Shown: one piece after another, positions 12,627-25,800 of the stretch
How the letters are laid out: every line of letters starts with the position of its first letter
Numbering within the stretch: position 1 is the stretch's first letter
DNA from: Rhabditoides inermis
Taxonomy: Eukaryota > Nematoda > Chromadorea > Rhabditida > Rhabditidae
Assembly: GCA_963966185.1 (NCBI GenBank)
Contig: CAWZYM010000327.1
Location: 534,501 to 598,500, forward strand
Reading direction: 5' to 3'
Length of the DNA: 64,000 nt
Notes under the pieces: generated by a model
Database searches by the model: none
Seen by the model: only the letters and a program-made list of their open reading frames with translations
Told to the model about the DNA's origin: nothing
Position numbers and translations under genes: made by a program

Positions 12627-14730
12627 AGGATAGAGAGAGAGAGAGAGTTGCTTTACCTGCGTGCATGCCCGGGCGCACTCTGGTCTGCATGCGGCCTGAC
12701 AGCCGGGGCTCTTCTGCTGTGCTGAACAGGCCAGGTCGCACACCGACGAGCACTCCGTCTCACAACGCGCGGCAGCGGCCGCTGGAAAGAAGAGATTGTA
12801 ATAACAGGCATTGTTCACAGGTATTTTCATGTGTTTTTCAATTAAATTTAGTTCGTGAAATCGTCTTTTCGCATCTCGCCATTGTATAGGACTTGATACG
12901 TTATCCATCGCGGCTGGAAAGAGAGCGGTTAGTGAGTCACACCTCACTTGCTCATTCCGCGGGTAATCTTTGTAATCAGACTCACATACAACGACTGATG
13001 TTATCAATAACTGTAGCCGGAGCGTTTCTTTCTCAAAAGTGGCATACGTTTCAGTGTGACAACAAAAGTACTGCAACATAATGTAATAATAACACCACGA
13101 AACTGGAATAACATTTTATTTATCAGCGACGCACCCTGTGAAGCGATTCTGCACATCACTAATCACTAATCTGATCACTAATCCTGAACTCATTCCTCTC
13201 ATTTCTCTGCCAGCGCGCGGTCGCGTGCCTTCCCCTGTTATTTCCCCGACCCCTGAACAATGCTGTGCGGCGGAGGACACTAACCGGACTGGTATTCGAT
13301 TTTGCTACTCTCTACATCTACGGCATTGAGACTGGAGAGGAATCCTCGAAGACGATGAAATTCTCGGAGACGTCTCTTCGCGATCGATCGCTGAAGCCCG
13401 AAACTTCCGCCGCCGAGATCGAAACTTCCCCAGAAGCCGCAAGCAGGGGATAACAAGCATTACCAACAACACGTACGCATCCACGGGACCACCGAAACCC
13501 GTGTTGGTGGAACTCGCAGTAGGCATTGTATTACTGTATTTTACCGTATCCCACCGTAATTTACGTAATCGATATTGTGTTCTACTTGATTCGAGATAAA
13601 TATTGAATTGAATTGAATTGATCACTAATCTCGTCACCCTACATGTTTTTTCCCGTCGTAGCCTATGTATCTAGTAGTGTTGGGCAAGAATTATCCAAAT
13701 TTGGATTAATCGTGGATTCATCGGATTCATCGGATTTATCCGAATCTTAATCGGATTTATCCGAATCTAAAATCTTAGAAACTTTGGATTTCAGATTAAT
13801 CCGAAATACAAAATCCAGTTTTCTGGGGCTTCGGACTTACTCCAAAATCCAAAATCCAGAAATCCGGGATTTGGATTAATTTACTCGTTTACAAATTGTT
13901 TAAAAAAATGTTGTTTTAAATGATGAAATTTCACTTTATTTGAGCTTTTCATCTATAACGGCGCCCTTGTAACTTTACAGAAACATCAAAAACACCAAAT
14001 TCTACAATTAGTAAGGCATAAAGATGCCAAAAAAACAATGTAAAACTTTGATTAATCCAAAATCCAAAGTTTGGATTAATCTGAAATCCGAAATCCAAAA
14101 AATTGGATTTTGGGTCAAAACCCGAAATCCACAATTTTGGATCACGAATTTATCCAAAATCCAAAACCCTGAATATCTGGGATTTTGATTTATCCAAAAT
14201 CCAAAATCCAACTCGGATTAAGTAGGATTTTGCCCAACACTAGTATCTAGCAACTCAGAAACTACTGTATGCTTCATATCATCATGAATGTGTGGTCATA
14301 ATCAGATGTAACGATTCCGGATTAACAACTGGGTAAATATAGGACTCGATACGTTTCAGTGTGGCCATGTTAGTAAGAATTGCAAGATAATGTAATAAAG
14401 TTAATACCATACTAAGAGAACATTTCAAACGTTCCCAATGTTCCCATCCATGAATACCAACCCATCATATCCACGCTGTGAAAAAATCTCATATGATTAA
14501 TAAGTCTCCGATATAGCATTTACATGCGATTTGTTATGATATGGATGGTTTTGCCATGTGCTCGCCTCGCGGCGTAGCGAGCGGTTCCCTCCGCCGCTCC
14601 ACTCCCACCATTCAGGCAGGGTGATCCCATTCCTCTATCTACGATGACACGTACTTTATGCGATATCCTCTTTTTCTTCGGTTTGGTTATTGATGTGTGA
14701 CGCAGATTAATACTGTAACAAAATCATTTA

Positions 14731-14791
<61 letters not shown>

Positions 14792-15254
14792 GGCCCGCAA
14801 ATGAGTTCCACTCTTTTCATGAGAGACATTATAGTGGTTAGACAACGATCTGAACCCATTGGGCGGTGTTTGAAATTTGACAAAACAATGCGGAGGTACC
14901 CAGGTTCGAACACACGAACAGTTGCTTGGTAAGCGAGAGCGTTACCACTACGCCACTTGGTCATGTCAGACTTTCCACAAAATAGAGATATGAACGCCAA
15001 AGAAAATCTGCAGTCCGCATCATCCATGTACTACGGTGCCAACTAGAGCACGATTATTTTTTGATCGGAAAATGCTGAGCTAGTGGCGCGCTTAGTATTA
15101 TCTTAACTTCAAAACCAACCCTGTGGTGTGATCCTGCATACGTCAGCGCACGTGTTATCACAGCTCGCATCGCAACCACCGGGCGGCTTGTCGGCGCGAA
15201 GGACGCACGACTGACGACAGCCAGAACCTGGAAGAGAGGGAACTGAGAGAGAGG

Positions 15255-15285
<31 letters not shown>

Positions 15286-15423
15286 AGAGGGAGAGAGAGA
15301 GGGAGAGAGAGAGGGAGAGAGAGAAAGAGAGAAAGAAAGAGAGAGAGAGAGAGAGGGAGAGGGAGAGGGAGAGAGGGAGAGGGAGAGGGAGAGGGAGAGA
15401 GAGAGGGAGAGAGAGAAAGAGAG

Positions 15424-15460
<37 letters not shown>

Positions 15461-15538
15461 GAGAGGGAGAGAGGGAGAGGGAGAGGGAGAGGGAGAGAGA
15501 GAGGGAGAGAGAGAAAGAGAGAAAGAAAGAGAGAGGGA

Positions 15539-15596
<58 letters not shown>

Positions 15597-16850
15597 CTGT
15601 CTGACCGCATGCGGTGGCGCATCCGCTGCTGGGAGCGAGTGTGGCAAAGTCTGCGGGAGCGGCGGGCGCGCCCGTCGCTGTCTTGATTATCACCTGAAAC
15701 GTAGTCGATACGTTTCACATTTCTTCGCATAACGCTATACGTTTTATCCTGAACACAAATATATTTGCGTTAAAATGAATGTTCAATCGCGTTTTTGCGG
15801 AATATGAATAACTTCTGTTGCTAAAGGGGGCTTTTGCCGATCTGAATCATTTTATCTCAAATCGCGCGTCACGCAACAATTCAACGGTGCCGTGACTTTG
15901 TCATCAATAAGATATCGAGGCGCTGCCTTTGGGCCCTGAGCCGTATGACTTTGTCTTACTCATACTATACTACATAGGTGTACGCCTCTGTCATATCTTC
16001 AAATTCGACGCTAGGTATGAGATCGCATACCTGCAGTGTCTGTTGTTGGACGCAGCTCGGTTGGCAGGCTGGCATACAGGCAGGCGTACAAGAGGGCGCG
16101 GCGGTGGTGGGAGGCGGCTGAACAATTAGGTGAACCACTAGACTACCACCTCCGGAGCAAGCTGGAATGTGCGCCGTCATTTTTTTCTGGTTCATGTAGC
16201 AAGCCATTCAACGGGGACCGAGCGAGCGGACGAGCGAACGAGACGGCTAACAGTGTTATGGACAACGTTTAGTGAGTGGTTGGGAAATGCGAGTGATGCG
16301 ATAGCGAGAGTAGCGTGGAAGGTGAGTGGCCCAGGTGTGTCTAGGGACCTGCAGGTACACAGCCGCGGAGAGGTAGGATACACACGACGGAGTGCACAGT
16401 GGCTGGCAGTGCGCGGGGCACGGATTCTGGTGGAGAAAAAAGAAGATAAACATAGAGGGTTGGGTTGAACATAGAAATAACCCAGTGTGGAAGTGGGTGG
16501 TGACTTCTGGTGGTGAAAGGAATGGGGAAGAAACGAAATAGAGGTGGTTGTCACGAACATAACCAGGAAACAACACAGTGCATCGGACAACACTTCCGGT
16601 CAAGAAACCGAAATGAAAGGGGAAAGGTATAAGAATAGGTATAGGTTCCTAGAGCGTGCAAACGCAAACACAACAACACTTTGTCGATTTTAAACATAAC
16701 CAAAGAGCAACACAGAGTCTTTCAAAAAGAAGAGGATCTAGGGACCCTTACCAGTGTGGTGGCCGTGGCGAGCTGGACGCAGATATGCAGGCAGGCTGGC
16801 TGGCAGGCGGACGGACACTGCTGCGGTGGCTGCTGGAAGAGCAGAGTTGA

Positions 16851-16896
<46 letters not shown>

Positions 16897-17947
16897 GTTG
16901 TCTTCTTCTTTCCAAAGGCACTACTGCTACTGGAAGAGCAAGGATTGACAAGGATACATATAAGGTAAAAGAAAACGTAATCAATCCCCTATTCAAGAGA
17001 GTTATGAGTACTCTGCGGGAGTCGAAGAAAGACTATGGCACACCATTTCATTCATCTTTATGGTCCACAGAAGAAACGTATGGATGCATATAGCCTGTCG
17101 AACGACTTCTTTTGTCTGACATCGACTCCTTATGGCTCCTATGTTATGAAGTACACTGTTGCTGCTGAAGGAAAAGAAATGCGTACAGTGATGGAGAGTC
17201 TATCGGCATCATTCGACCGTATTTGGCCACATTTAGACAGAATGGTCCTCGAGTCCGTTGCTATATACTGTGCGGCCGTTGTACATTAGATTTGAAGAAA
17301 GGATTTAGTTCAGGCATTGATGTTTCATCTCATCCTTCTTTTTGGCACAACAAAAGAAACGTACTCGAATTAAAGTTGTATCTTATCTTTTTTTATTTAT
17401 TTATATTTATTCAACTCACCGTCGGCTGGACGCCGGTGCCGATTTTGATGGTGAGAGGCTTGCGAGTGGTCGTAGTCTAAAAAGGGATGGATTGAGAGAG
17501 AGAGGGAGAGAGAGAGAGAGAGAAGGAGAGAGAGAAAAGAGAGAAAAGAGAGAAGGAGAGAGAGAGAGAAAAAGAGAGAATCCTCACCTCCGGCTGGGTG
17601 CAGCTCGGCTGGCAGGCAGGCATACAAGCGGGAACGCATTGTGCGGGCGCCACAGTCGTGGGGGTCACTGAAATGATTATATCTCTCTCTCTCTCTCTTT
17701 CTCTTTCTCTTTCTCTCTCTCTTCTTTTCTCTCCCTCCATCCTCTCTCTCTCCCTCCACCCTCTCTCCCCCTATCCCTCTATCTCTCTCTCTCGACTCCC
17801 TCCCTCTCTCACCTGGAGTGCACAACACGATGCAGCTCTTCTGGCAGCTGGGCGCGCACTGTGGCTGTCCGACGCATGCCGACTCGCACTTGGACTGGCA
17901 GGAAGGCATGCAGGCAGTGGAGGAGGAGGAGGAGGAGGAGGAGGGGT
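11631..17947 (-). CDS. C_tripleX cysteine-rich repeat protein, 5'-truncated inverted copy
   Basis: Inverted paralogue of the gene at 20,916-28,419. Exons I can place (transcription right to left): 17,813-17,947; ~17,587-17,670; ~17,420-17,477; ~16,752-16,843; ~16,354-16,433; ~16,031-16,124; ~15,597-15,692; ~15,122-15,230; 12,657-12,781; 12,319-12,380; 12,043-12,178; 11,631-11,792 (stop). Each encodes CxxxCxxxC-type modules such as CMPACQPSC and CESACVGQPQCAPSC, and every copied exon keeps an open frame. The first exon starts in phase 1 right after an acceptor-like ATTTCAG, so an upstream exon is required. The homology stops at exactly this exon edge, and I find no signal-peptide exons upstream. 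It is either a 5'-truncated pseudogene or uses unrelated 5' exons. The intron at 12,782-15,112 has grown to 2.3 kb through transposon insertions (140 bp in the sister copy). Confidence 0.75.
13190..13616 (+). mobile_element. Possible non-LTR retroelement 3' fragment with (GAATT)n tail
   Basis: This non-homologous insert in the enlarged intron of the left C_tripleX copy ends in tandem GAATT units (about 13,592-13,620). The same tail unit ends the clearer LINE fragment at 63,360-63,374. The segment upstream is G/C-richer than its surroundings and partly open but matches nothing I recognise. The call rests mainly on the tail. Confidence 0.4.
13675..14242. mobile_element. Non-autonomous hAT-type transposon with 8-bp target duplication
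   Basis: The element begins TAGTGTTGGGCAA and ends TTGCCCAACACTA, an inverted terminal repeat of hAT type. It is flanked on both sides by the identical 8-mer GTATCTAG (13,667-13,674 and 14,243-14,250), the length expected for hAT. The 568 bp interior has no transposase and is filled with diverged repeats of GGATTAATCCAAAATCC-like units on both strands. It lies in the intron of the left C_tripleX copy and is absent from the right copy, so it inserted after the duplication or was lost from the right copy. Confidence 0.88.
14736..14787. repeat. (TA)n microsatellite abutting a SINE
   Basis: About 26 TA dinucleotides, immediately followed by the SINE-related segment at 14,788. Confidence 0.95.
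14788..14985 (-). mobile_element. tRNA-derived SINE, also present inside the 33-36 kb palindrome
   Basis: On the minus strand a tRNA-like head reads from about 14,965 leftwards: GACCAAGTGGCGTAGTGGTA (A-box) and then GTTCGAACCTGG (B-box). A non-tRNA body follows, ending ACTATAATGTCTCTCATGAAA. The same body and a more degenerate head occur in both palindrome arms (around 33,750-33,900 and 35,090-35,225). It abuts a TA microsatellite. Confidence 0.75.
15241..15594. repeat. Compound (GA)n / GGGA polypurine tract (matches 26,815-27,017)
   Basis: About 350 bp of almost pure purine (GAGAGG, GAAAGA units) in the intron between two C_tripleX exons of the left copy. The equivalent intron of the right copy has a ~200 bp polypyrimidine tract on the plus strand, so the coding strand is pyrimidine-rich in both copies. 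Confidence 0.95.
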
Positions 17948-17950
17948 CTG

Positions 17951-19737
17951 AAATCTCAATGAAGTAGCTGACCACTTGCACTGGTCAGCCTAGGGTTAGC
18001 CTTGTTTATCCACAGATTTTTCATGCTTGCCTTTTATCGTTATTACTTCTCCCTTGCCGTGGAAATAAACACTTCAATAAAAAGTAGCCGTCTATGTATA
18101 GATATATTGACGGAGAAAAGGTGGGAAAACAAGTTGTTCTTTATAGTATCTAATCCCTATTATCGGACGTGGCTTGTATACTTTGAGCTGTATACTATGA
18201 GAAGTGTATAGTGAACATTACTTCCCTATTTCTTTGTGGTTTCAGTTAGTTTGTTCCGTATTCACTCTAATCAGCTATGCAAAGTTGCATGCTTTCGTTG
18301 TTTGAACTCTTATCTGGTTTGAAAAGTTCTTATCTGACCGGCATTGTGTCGCCCCCGCATTTGAATACGTTATTCGATCCGACCATTCTCCCGCTTGTCG
18401 GACAGCTCCAGTCTGCGTCTCTCATTTAGCACTGTCTCTCGCCCCCTCTCTGCCCCGTGTTTGATTGGTGTTTGCTGGTTGTTTCGGGGGAGAGACTTTG
18501 CGCCTCAGGGCATGAATAAGAAGCCAGCGCGAATACACAGGCAAAAACTACACATAATTCCCTTGGTACACAGGAAATCGCCTGCAAGCCCAAAAGAACA
18601 CGAAACCACTGCTCTTCGTTTTCATTATCGCGAAAAAAACCTGAAAATGATTTATCGTTTGTTGTCGTCTTTCCATCTTCAAACATGTTGTGTTAAACAC
18701 TGATGCAAACACATAAGTAAGCGCCTCGGGGGAACAATGGTCCAATTATAGCGGTCTAGGGTCAGTTTCAGGCGGTTCTCTCGAGATAGTTCTTGAGTGG
18801 TCCGCCAACTCTTTTTGAAGGTGTGTGGGGAGTGGGGGGGAGGCGTTCGGATACACCCTCTTGAAAGCCAAGGGAACGGAGGTGCGAAAAAGCGTGGCGG
18901 GAGCCGAGTGAACACACGGTAAGTGCTCGACAAACAGTTTCATTAGCGCCCCTCTGAGAGTCGAACGCATGAACTGTCGACTGTTTGTGGAACGCTTCAT
19001 TACGCTATATAGCTGTGAGACGAAAACGTCTTACTTACAAAAACGAAGCAGTACATATTTCCAGTTTTCATATTCACTCACTACTGTTGACCCTCATCTC
19101 ACTCGCTCGCTCATTATCCCCTCAATCACTTCCGCTCTACTGGAGAGTGCGAATGTGTTTGTTTGTTTGTTGTCCCCCTCGCTCTCGACTGTCGCAGCCA
19201 TACCGGTAGTCTCTCCTCCTCCTCCTGCTCCCTTTCTCCTCCTCCTCCTCCTCCTGCTCCTCCCGACCAGATCCCGGAGGACACCCGAGACTCAGCGCTC
19301 GGCCACTCGACGTTACTCGTGTAAAGAGAGTGTAGTGTACTGGTAATTCGATTACGGCCACAGACACTGTGCTTGCTTCAGCAAGATCCTGCGTGAGTAT
19401 CCATCAAAGCAGGATGTCGGTAATACGAGAATGTCGCGCCGGAATCTCCACTTCTCGCATGCTTGAGTGTTCCGCGCAAACAACGTGTACGTTACGATTA
19501 GGATGAATCCCTGAATTTTATGCTATTTTGTTTCGAGTCACGAAGTTGTTGTACTTCGTTATACGTTTTTGAAAGACGTGATCAGCTTTTGATTTTTATA
19601 ATTATGTTTGTAACAAAAATAGGATCAAAAATATGTTCACAATTCTCCCCACAAGTGAGTCACACATCCTCACATCGTTAGTGAGCGATCTGTCAAAGCC
19701 TCCCGGGTGATCAACCGACCAGCGGGGACAAACACAT

Positions 19738-19794
<57 letters not shown>

Positions 19795-20235
19795 GCAGTT
19801 CGCACGACCCATTTGTTGCAGAGAGAAGACACCCAAGGAGGGGGGAACAACTGATGGTCGGCAAACACGCTTGCAGGCTGGAGTGATAGGCGGATAGCCT
19901 GATGATCCGGGAACAAGGTACTCGAACTGGAGTGGAACAGGGATATCCGCACAATGCTGATGACTGATCGGACATTGAAACTCGAGCGTACTCTGAAGGC
20001 AGACATACAATCCACATGTCTGGATAACAATCTAATGGTCTAGCTGCACATCAGGTTATTTAGACTGCAGAATGTGTGTGTAGGAACGGCCAGACGGGGT
20101 TCGGGGTACACACAGTTCGCACGGGCTTTTGACACTTTTTCCACACACACATTTCTTCTGGAATGGAGGGGCAGATCCCGAAAAAGATGACAGGAGGCGT
20201 GGGACATTGGCGACTCACCTCGGCAAAGTCCCTTT

Positions 20236-20293
<58 letters not shown>

Positions 20294-20915
20294 GACACAG
20301 AACCGGAAGGGTTAAAATGTGAGAAGCGGTATGAGCAAGTAGAAACAATGAGTGTGGTGATACACTCAATAAACAATGCATATACGTGAGTCAGAGAATA
20401 GCCTCGGAGTGAAAACCTAGTCCAGTCTTCTGACTCATTAGAGAGGGCGCACCAGCGCCCTCTCGCTTGTACTGATTTACCCCGTACCTCATCAGATCGC
20501 CAGAACTTATTGTTATGAATAGACTGACAGATTGTACTATCCATGAAGTTATCAAAGAACGCACACATTCCATTTCCAATAAGGACTTCCCGAATCGAGA
20601 TCCCAACTCGAGAATTCCACTTTTTTCACAGCAATCCTCTTCGCGCCCTTCTTCTGTGCGCAATGAATACTGCCCTCTCGAGTTCTTGTCACATCCCCTG
20701 AGGGACCATCCCCTTCCTAGCGGACCTCTGGAGGTAGATAAGCGCGCGCGCCGGCCCCGCCCCTCTCTCGCTCCGCGCGCGCATTTCTCACTCTATTCAG
20801 CGTTGTGCTTCATTCATTGTGCTGTGTTGCATCGCCCATGTATTGTCTGATGGTGTAACGACAACATGTTCATATTTTACCAGATAACAATGTGATATTC
20901 GAATTCAGTTTACAG
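17951..20915. other. 2.9 kb centre of the inverted duplication, no gene recognised
   Basis: This lies between the 5' ends of the two C_tripleX copies. It contains a ~90 bp segment (18,240-18,335) that recurs inverted at 29,080-29,165 (shared TCAGCTATGCAAAG, CGTTGTTTGAA and TCTTATC words). It also has (CT)n at 19,740-19,790, (GA)n at 20,240-20,288 and CTCCTCCTCC-rich DNA near 19,210-19,260. A 10-bp hairpin lies at 20,441-20,464. Short open frames are present but have no recognisable content. Confidence 0.6.
20441..20464. other. Perfect 10-bp hairpin upstream of the C_tripleX gene
   Basis: GAGAGGGCGC, loop ACCA, then GCGCCCTCTC. It lies about 450 bp upstream of the start codon. The function is unknown; it could be a remnant of a small inverted-repeat element. 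Confidence 0.6.
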
Positions 20916-21203
20916 ATGAGGATGCGTCTCGTTCTGTGTCTGCTTCTCGCATGTCTGGCCCTGACAAGTGCGCAGGATAGGAAGGTATGCATATGCAGTT
21001 CTCGTATGTCTATTGTTCTCAAACTTCACATTTCGAAATTTGAATATGTAGCTTAGTAGAACATCACACGTTCATGCCAGTTTTGGTTTTAGTGATCCAT
21101 ATAACTGGGACTACCAACTTTTTTTTCACAATTTTCCACAGGCAAGCTGGAAAAGTGGGGGCAAACGCCTACGCTCTTCATTTGTGATTGGCATTGAGTG
21201 AGC

Positions 21204-21277
<74 letters not shown>

Positions 21278-22789
21278 ATTGTCTCCGCGAGGCGACTGTT
21301 GCTTTTTCACGTGTCGCGCTCCTCTGATCTGCTTCGACGAACACATCAGCTTCTTTTCTGTCGGTTTGTCGACCTGAAATGAGACACGCTCCTTTCGAGG
21401 CTCGGATTGCAATCGTTTTTCCATCGCCCTTGTTCAGCCCCCATTCTGGGCTTCTAGCGCGCGCCTTCGAATGGTCCCTCTACGGGGTGTTAACACACTC
21501 ATTAGCTGATCGGCAAACAAAGTTTCAAATAGCCACAAGTCTGGGGCGCCGACAGTTCTTACCGGAACTGAATGACGAATCACGTTTTGTCAATCGTCAA
21601 TGTTGCAACACAGTGTTGCAACACTGAAAATGAATACTACTTTTCGTGATGACGTTATCGTAGCTTAATATATCCGTACTTACTAGTTATTGAATGTGAT
21701 GACCATTCATTAGCTGACATGTATCAAGTTACATACTTGTGTCCTTTGCTTGCTCTCTCTCTCTCACTTCCTGCAGACAGGAGAGTGAGAGAGATAGAGA
21801 GAATAACAACTGGTCAAAAGACAAACAGAACGAGAGAGCGGGCAAACAGAGTAACGTAGTAACGACTATGAATAGGTGTGAGAAAGATAATTAATTGAGT
21901 ACAAGATAAAAGTGTAATAAAGTAAAATGTATAATAAAGTATAATACTATAGTATACTACTATACCATACTACTATACTTTCCAGACGCGAGCAGCCGCG
22001 GCGCGTCTCCGCCGCCAGTGCTGCGCTCAGCAGAGAATGCAGCTGCAGGTGAGTCTTCTACCCGTTCTTCTGGCACTCCTTCGAGTCATGCTCTCCCTGC
22101 CTCGATCACGTATACTCCCTCTTTCCTTACTACTTTTGCACTGTTGTCCTTTTCTCTCTCCTTCTCTCTCTCTCTCTCTCCTTCTCTCTCTCCTTCTCTC
22201 TGTGAGTCCTGTAGTCCATCCTGGCATATACTTTCTGAGTGTGGAAAATAAATTGCAATCAAACACTTTCGGATCTGAATGACTGCCTATATGCAATGAC
22301 TGCCTATGTCCCTATTTATAGATGGGCCAGCCGATGCGGTGTTCGTGCGCCGGACAGAGCTGCGCCTGCTCACCCATCCAGCAACAGCAGGTAGATACGT
22401 TTCACAACAACCGATACGTTTCACCATAACTGATACGTTTCACAACAATCGTAAAACTGAGGGTTAACATTGTGAAAACAATGATCGGTTCCGGAGAAAT
22501 GCTTGAGTCATATAAATGATATAAGGGTTTTTTTAAAGACTCGCAAACATTTCTAGTAGGCAAGTAGGAAATGGGAATGAGTTGAGGGTAATAAGTTGCG
22601 TTCAGCCCTCCTGCAACTGCGGCATGATGCGACAGCCTGTGACGGCACAGGTGAGAGAAGGAGGGAGAGAGGGAGAGAGGGAGAGAGGGAGAGAGGGAGA
22701 GAGGGAGAGAGAGAGGGAGGGAGAGAGGGAGAGAGAGGGAGAGAGGGAGAGAGAGAGGGAGAGAGGGAGAGAGAGAGAGAGAGAGACGG

Positions 22790-22820
<31 letters not shown>

Positions 22821-25800
22821 GGGAGAAAGAGGAGGAGAGGAAGGTTCCATTGCAGTCTTCCTGCAACACTGGCTGCCAGCAGCAGTGCAACACCGCCTGC
22901 ATCGTCAAGACACAGTCGCCCATCGCCTGCCAGCAGACATGTGCTGGTAAGTACATATTATAAAAAAAGAATAACAAAATAGAATCAACCATTTATTCGG
23001 CATCGCTCGTACGCTTCAAGTGGTGTTAAGTTGAATAGAAAGAAAGAAAAATAGGGCTGTGACCTGTAATCAGCATAGAGCACAGCAGACCATTAGCAAA
23101 AGCTTTGCTGGTACGTGTTACAAAATAGTATATGGAAACACCACCCCACCCAGGCACGTGTCGGTCCGCGTGCTCCTCGGCCTCCGCCTACTCGCCCGTC
23201 ACATCCACCCCCTCCCCACAGGCGGTGTATGTGCCGGCGTTCAAGGTACGCATCTTTCTATGGTATCTGTCCATTTGTATCTTGTTACCATCTCTCTCTT
23301 TACATTATTGTATTTCACGTGTTCTTAAAAACCGTGAAAATTATCATTCTTCTTTCCCTCCACTCTTCGCATGATGTCTATGTGCCCGCATTCAAGGCAT
23401 GGATGTCTCTCACCTCTCTCACATATCTATATTTTCTCTTTTGCCTGGTTCAATTTCTCGACTCTCAACTCTATGCAACTTATAAAAGAACAAAGGTATG
23501 CAGAAAAAACCTCACTCCCTGATTCTTCTCTTCTTTCCAGCCGAACCCAGTGGCGACGACTACTCGCGCGCCGAGTGGATTCACCATTGTTATTCGACAG
23601 GACGAGGGTTGGGACTCTTATCACCTTGTATATCTCTACTCTCTTTTGCGCACTCTATCTCCTGATCAAACCGGATGGTGCGTGCCGCCATAGCTCAGTC
23701 GGTTAGAGCGTGGGTCTAATAAGCCCAAGGTCGCAGGTTCGACCCCTGCTGGCGGCAAATGTTTTGCGAAATTTGTTCTCATTTGTAGAGTGGAGTTCAA
23801 CTTTCCAGACAGCTTAAACTTGCAATATATTCAATCAACACTTATTTTATGAATCGTTAGGCTCCTCCTGTTCTTCCCAATGCGTGGACAAGTGTTCTGC
23901 GGTGTGCGAAGCGAAGCGACTGCCGGCGAGCCAGTGCAACGACAGCTGCAACAAGGGATGCTCACAGGTATAGGGCAGCGATAAAGTCCTCAATATGTTT
24001 AAGAGCACAATTTGTGCGCAGGCATTGGCAAATAATTTACGACATTTGCACAGTGTCTATTCACTACAGCATCAATCATTGATTGCTTTCGTATATTCCA
24101 AAATTCGCTTCTGAATTAGAGAATCGGCAGACGTTAATATTAATTCTAATTGCATCAACAAATATTATACAAGATCAAGGTTTACAAAACTCTTATATAT
24201 CAGGGGACAAGTGAAACGTGAAATGTGTGAAAGCTACAGTATCGCATCAATGAAAGATAGAAAAGTGAAATAGATGAAATATTGCATGACTCTTTTGAAG
24301 GCGTGCCCGTCTCCCGCCGCCTCTGCCACGCGCACCAGCAACCCGTTGAACATCCAGGTCAAGATCGCCAGTGAGTTCGCAGGAATATCGTATCCCAAAT
24401 ACCTATACGTATACATACATACGTTTCACAGACGCGATAAGTGAGGGGCAGCACATTAATTTCATTACTTACGTTTCACAAACATGATAAATGGGGACAG
24501 CGTTTGCTACAGTAATATGTCATGGAGACAATATGCCAGTGCAATTACTTACAATCTTTAACACAAAATGAGGTAAGAAAAATGTATAGTTCTATTTTCG
24601 CAATAAGTTGAGGATTACGGAGAGTCAGCTCTCGGCAATAGTTCGCAAAACAAGAGAGGCAGACGGTTATGGCACCGTATTTCGACCTGCAAGCTAGGTA
24701 GATCGAAAACTATCGCACAGGCGCAGACTATTCCCTATACTTGCCCTAATGGTTGCAGACCCCTCCTCTTCTCCCTCCTCCTCCTCCACTGCCTGCATGC
24801 CTTCCTGCCAGTCCAAGTGCGAGTCGGCATGCGTCGGACAGCCACAGTGCGCGCCCAGCTGCCAGAAGAGCTGCATCGTGTTGTGCACTCCAGGTGAGAG
24901 AGGGAGAGAGGGAGGAAGAGAGAAAAGAGGGGAGAGAGGGAGAGAGAGAAGGAAGGAGGGGGAGGGAGGGGGAGAGAGGGAGGAAAGGAGGGAAGGAGAG
25001 GAAGAGGGAAAGAGGAAAGAGGGAGGGAGAGAGAGGGGGAGACAGAGAGGGGGAGAGAGGGAGGAGGGGGAGGGGGAAAGGGGAGAGAGAGGGAGAGAGA
25101 GAGAAAGAAAAAAGGGGAGGAGAGAGAGAGTGAGAGAGGGAGGGAGATGAGCCTTTCAGTGACCACCACGACTGTCGCGCCCGCGCAGTGTGTTCCCGCT
25201 TGTATGCCTGCCTGCCAGCCTAGCTGCACTCAACCGGAAGTGAGGATTCTCTCTCTCTCTCTCTTTCTCTCTCCCTCTCTCTCTCTCCCTCTCTCTCTCC
25301 CTCTGTCTCTCTCTGTCTCTCTCTGTCTTCTCTCTCCCCCTCTCTCATATCCCTATCCCGCCCCCTTCTAGACCACTACGACTACTCGCAAGCCTCTCAC
25401 TATCAAAATCGGCACCGGCGTCCAGCCAACGGTGAGTTGGATATAATAGATTCGAATACCTTTCATAACGTTGGAAAAAAGAAATTATGAAATTTAACAT
25501 CAATGCTTGACCTACAGTAATCATTGTTTCAAATCGATCTGTATGTATAGCTCAACGGAGACTCGAGGTCCATTCCGTCTAAATGCGTCGAATACGGTCG
25601 CATGATGGCGATAGACGACATGTATCCATGTCATTTTATCTTTCTAGCAGCCACAGCAGCAGCAGTGTCCGTCTGCCTGTCAGCCGGCGTGCCTGCAGGT
25701 CTGCATTCAGCTAGCTGTCCAGCCACCCCAGCCGGTAACCACGCAGGTAGGGAGAGGTCCTTTGAGATAGAAAAAAAACGTGTTCGCACGCTCCAGGAAC

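Larger units (their letters stand above)
11222..17950 (-). repeat. Left arm of inverted gene duplication (partner 24,753-28,857)
   Basis: The reverse complement of this arm matches 24,753-28,857 exon by exon, including the 3' UTR and the flank past the poly(A) signal. The arms differ in intron lengths and by scattered substitutions. The left arm is longer because of insertions in one intron. The outer boundary is near 11,222 (opposite 28,857). The inner boundary is at the 5' edge of an exon (17,947 opposite 24,759). Confidence 0.9.

Noticed and set aside
15054..15730. Long open frames of Ser-Leu or Arg-Glu repeats (also at 3,342-3,933, 22,402-22,992, 24,749-25,229, 26,678-27,160, 42,303-42,821)
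   Set aside because: They are translations of (CT)n/(GA)n tracts, open in all frames and on both strands. Only the short flanking exon parts are coding.
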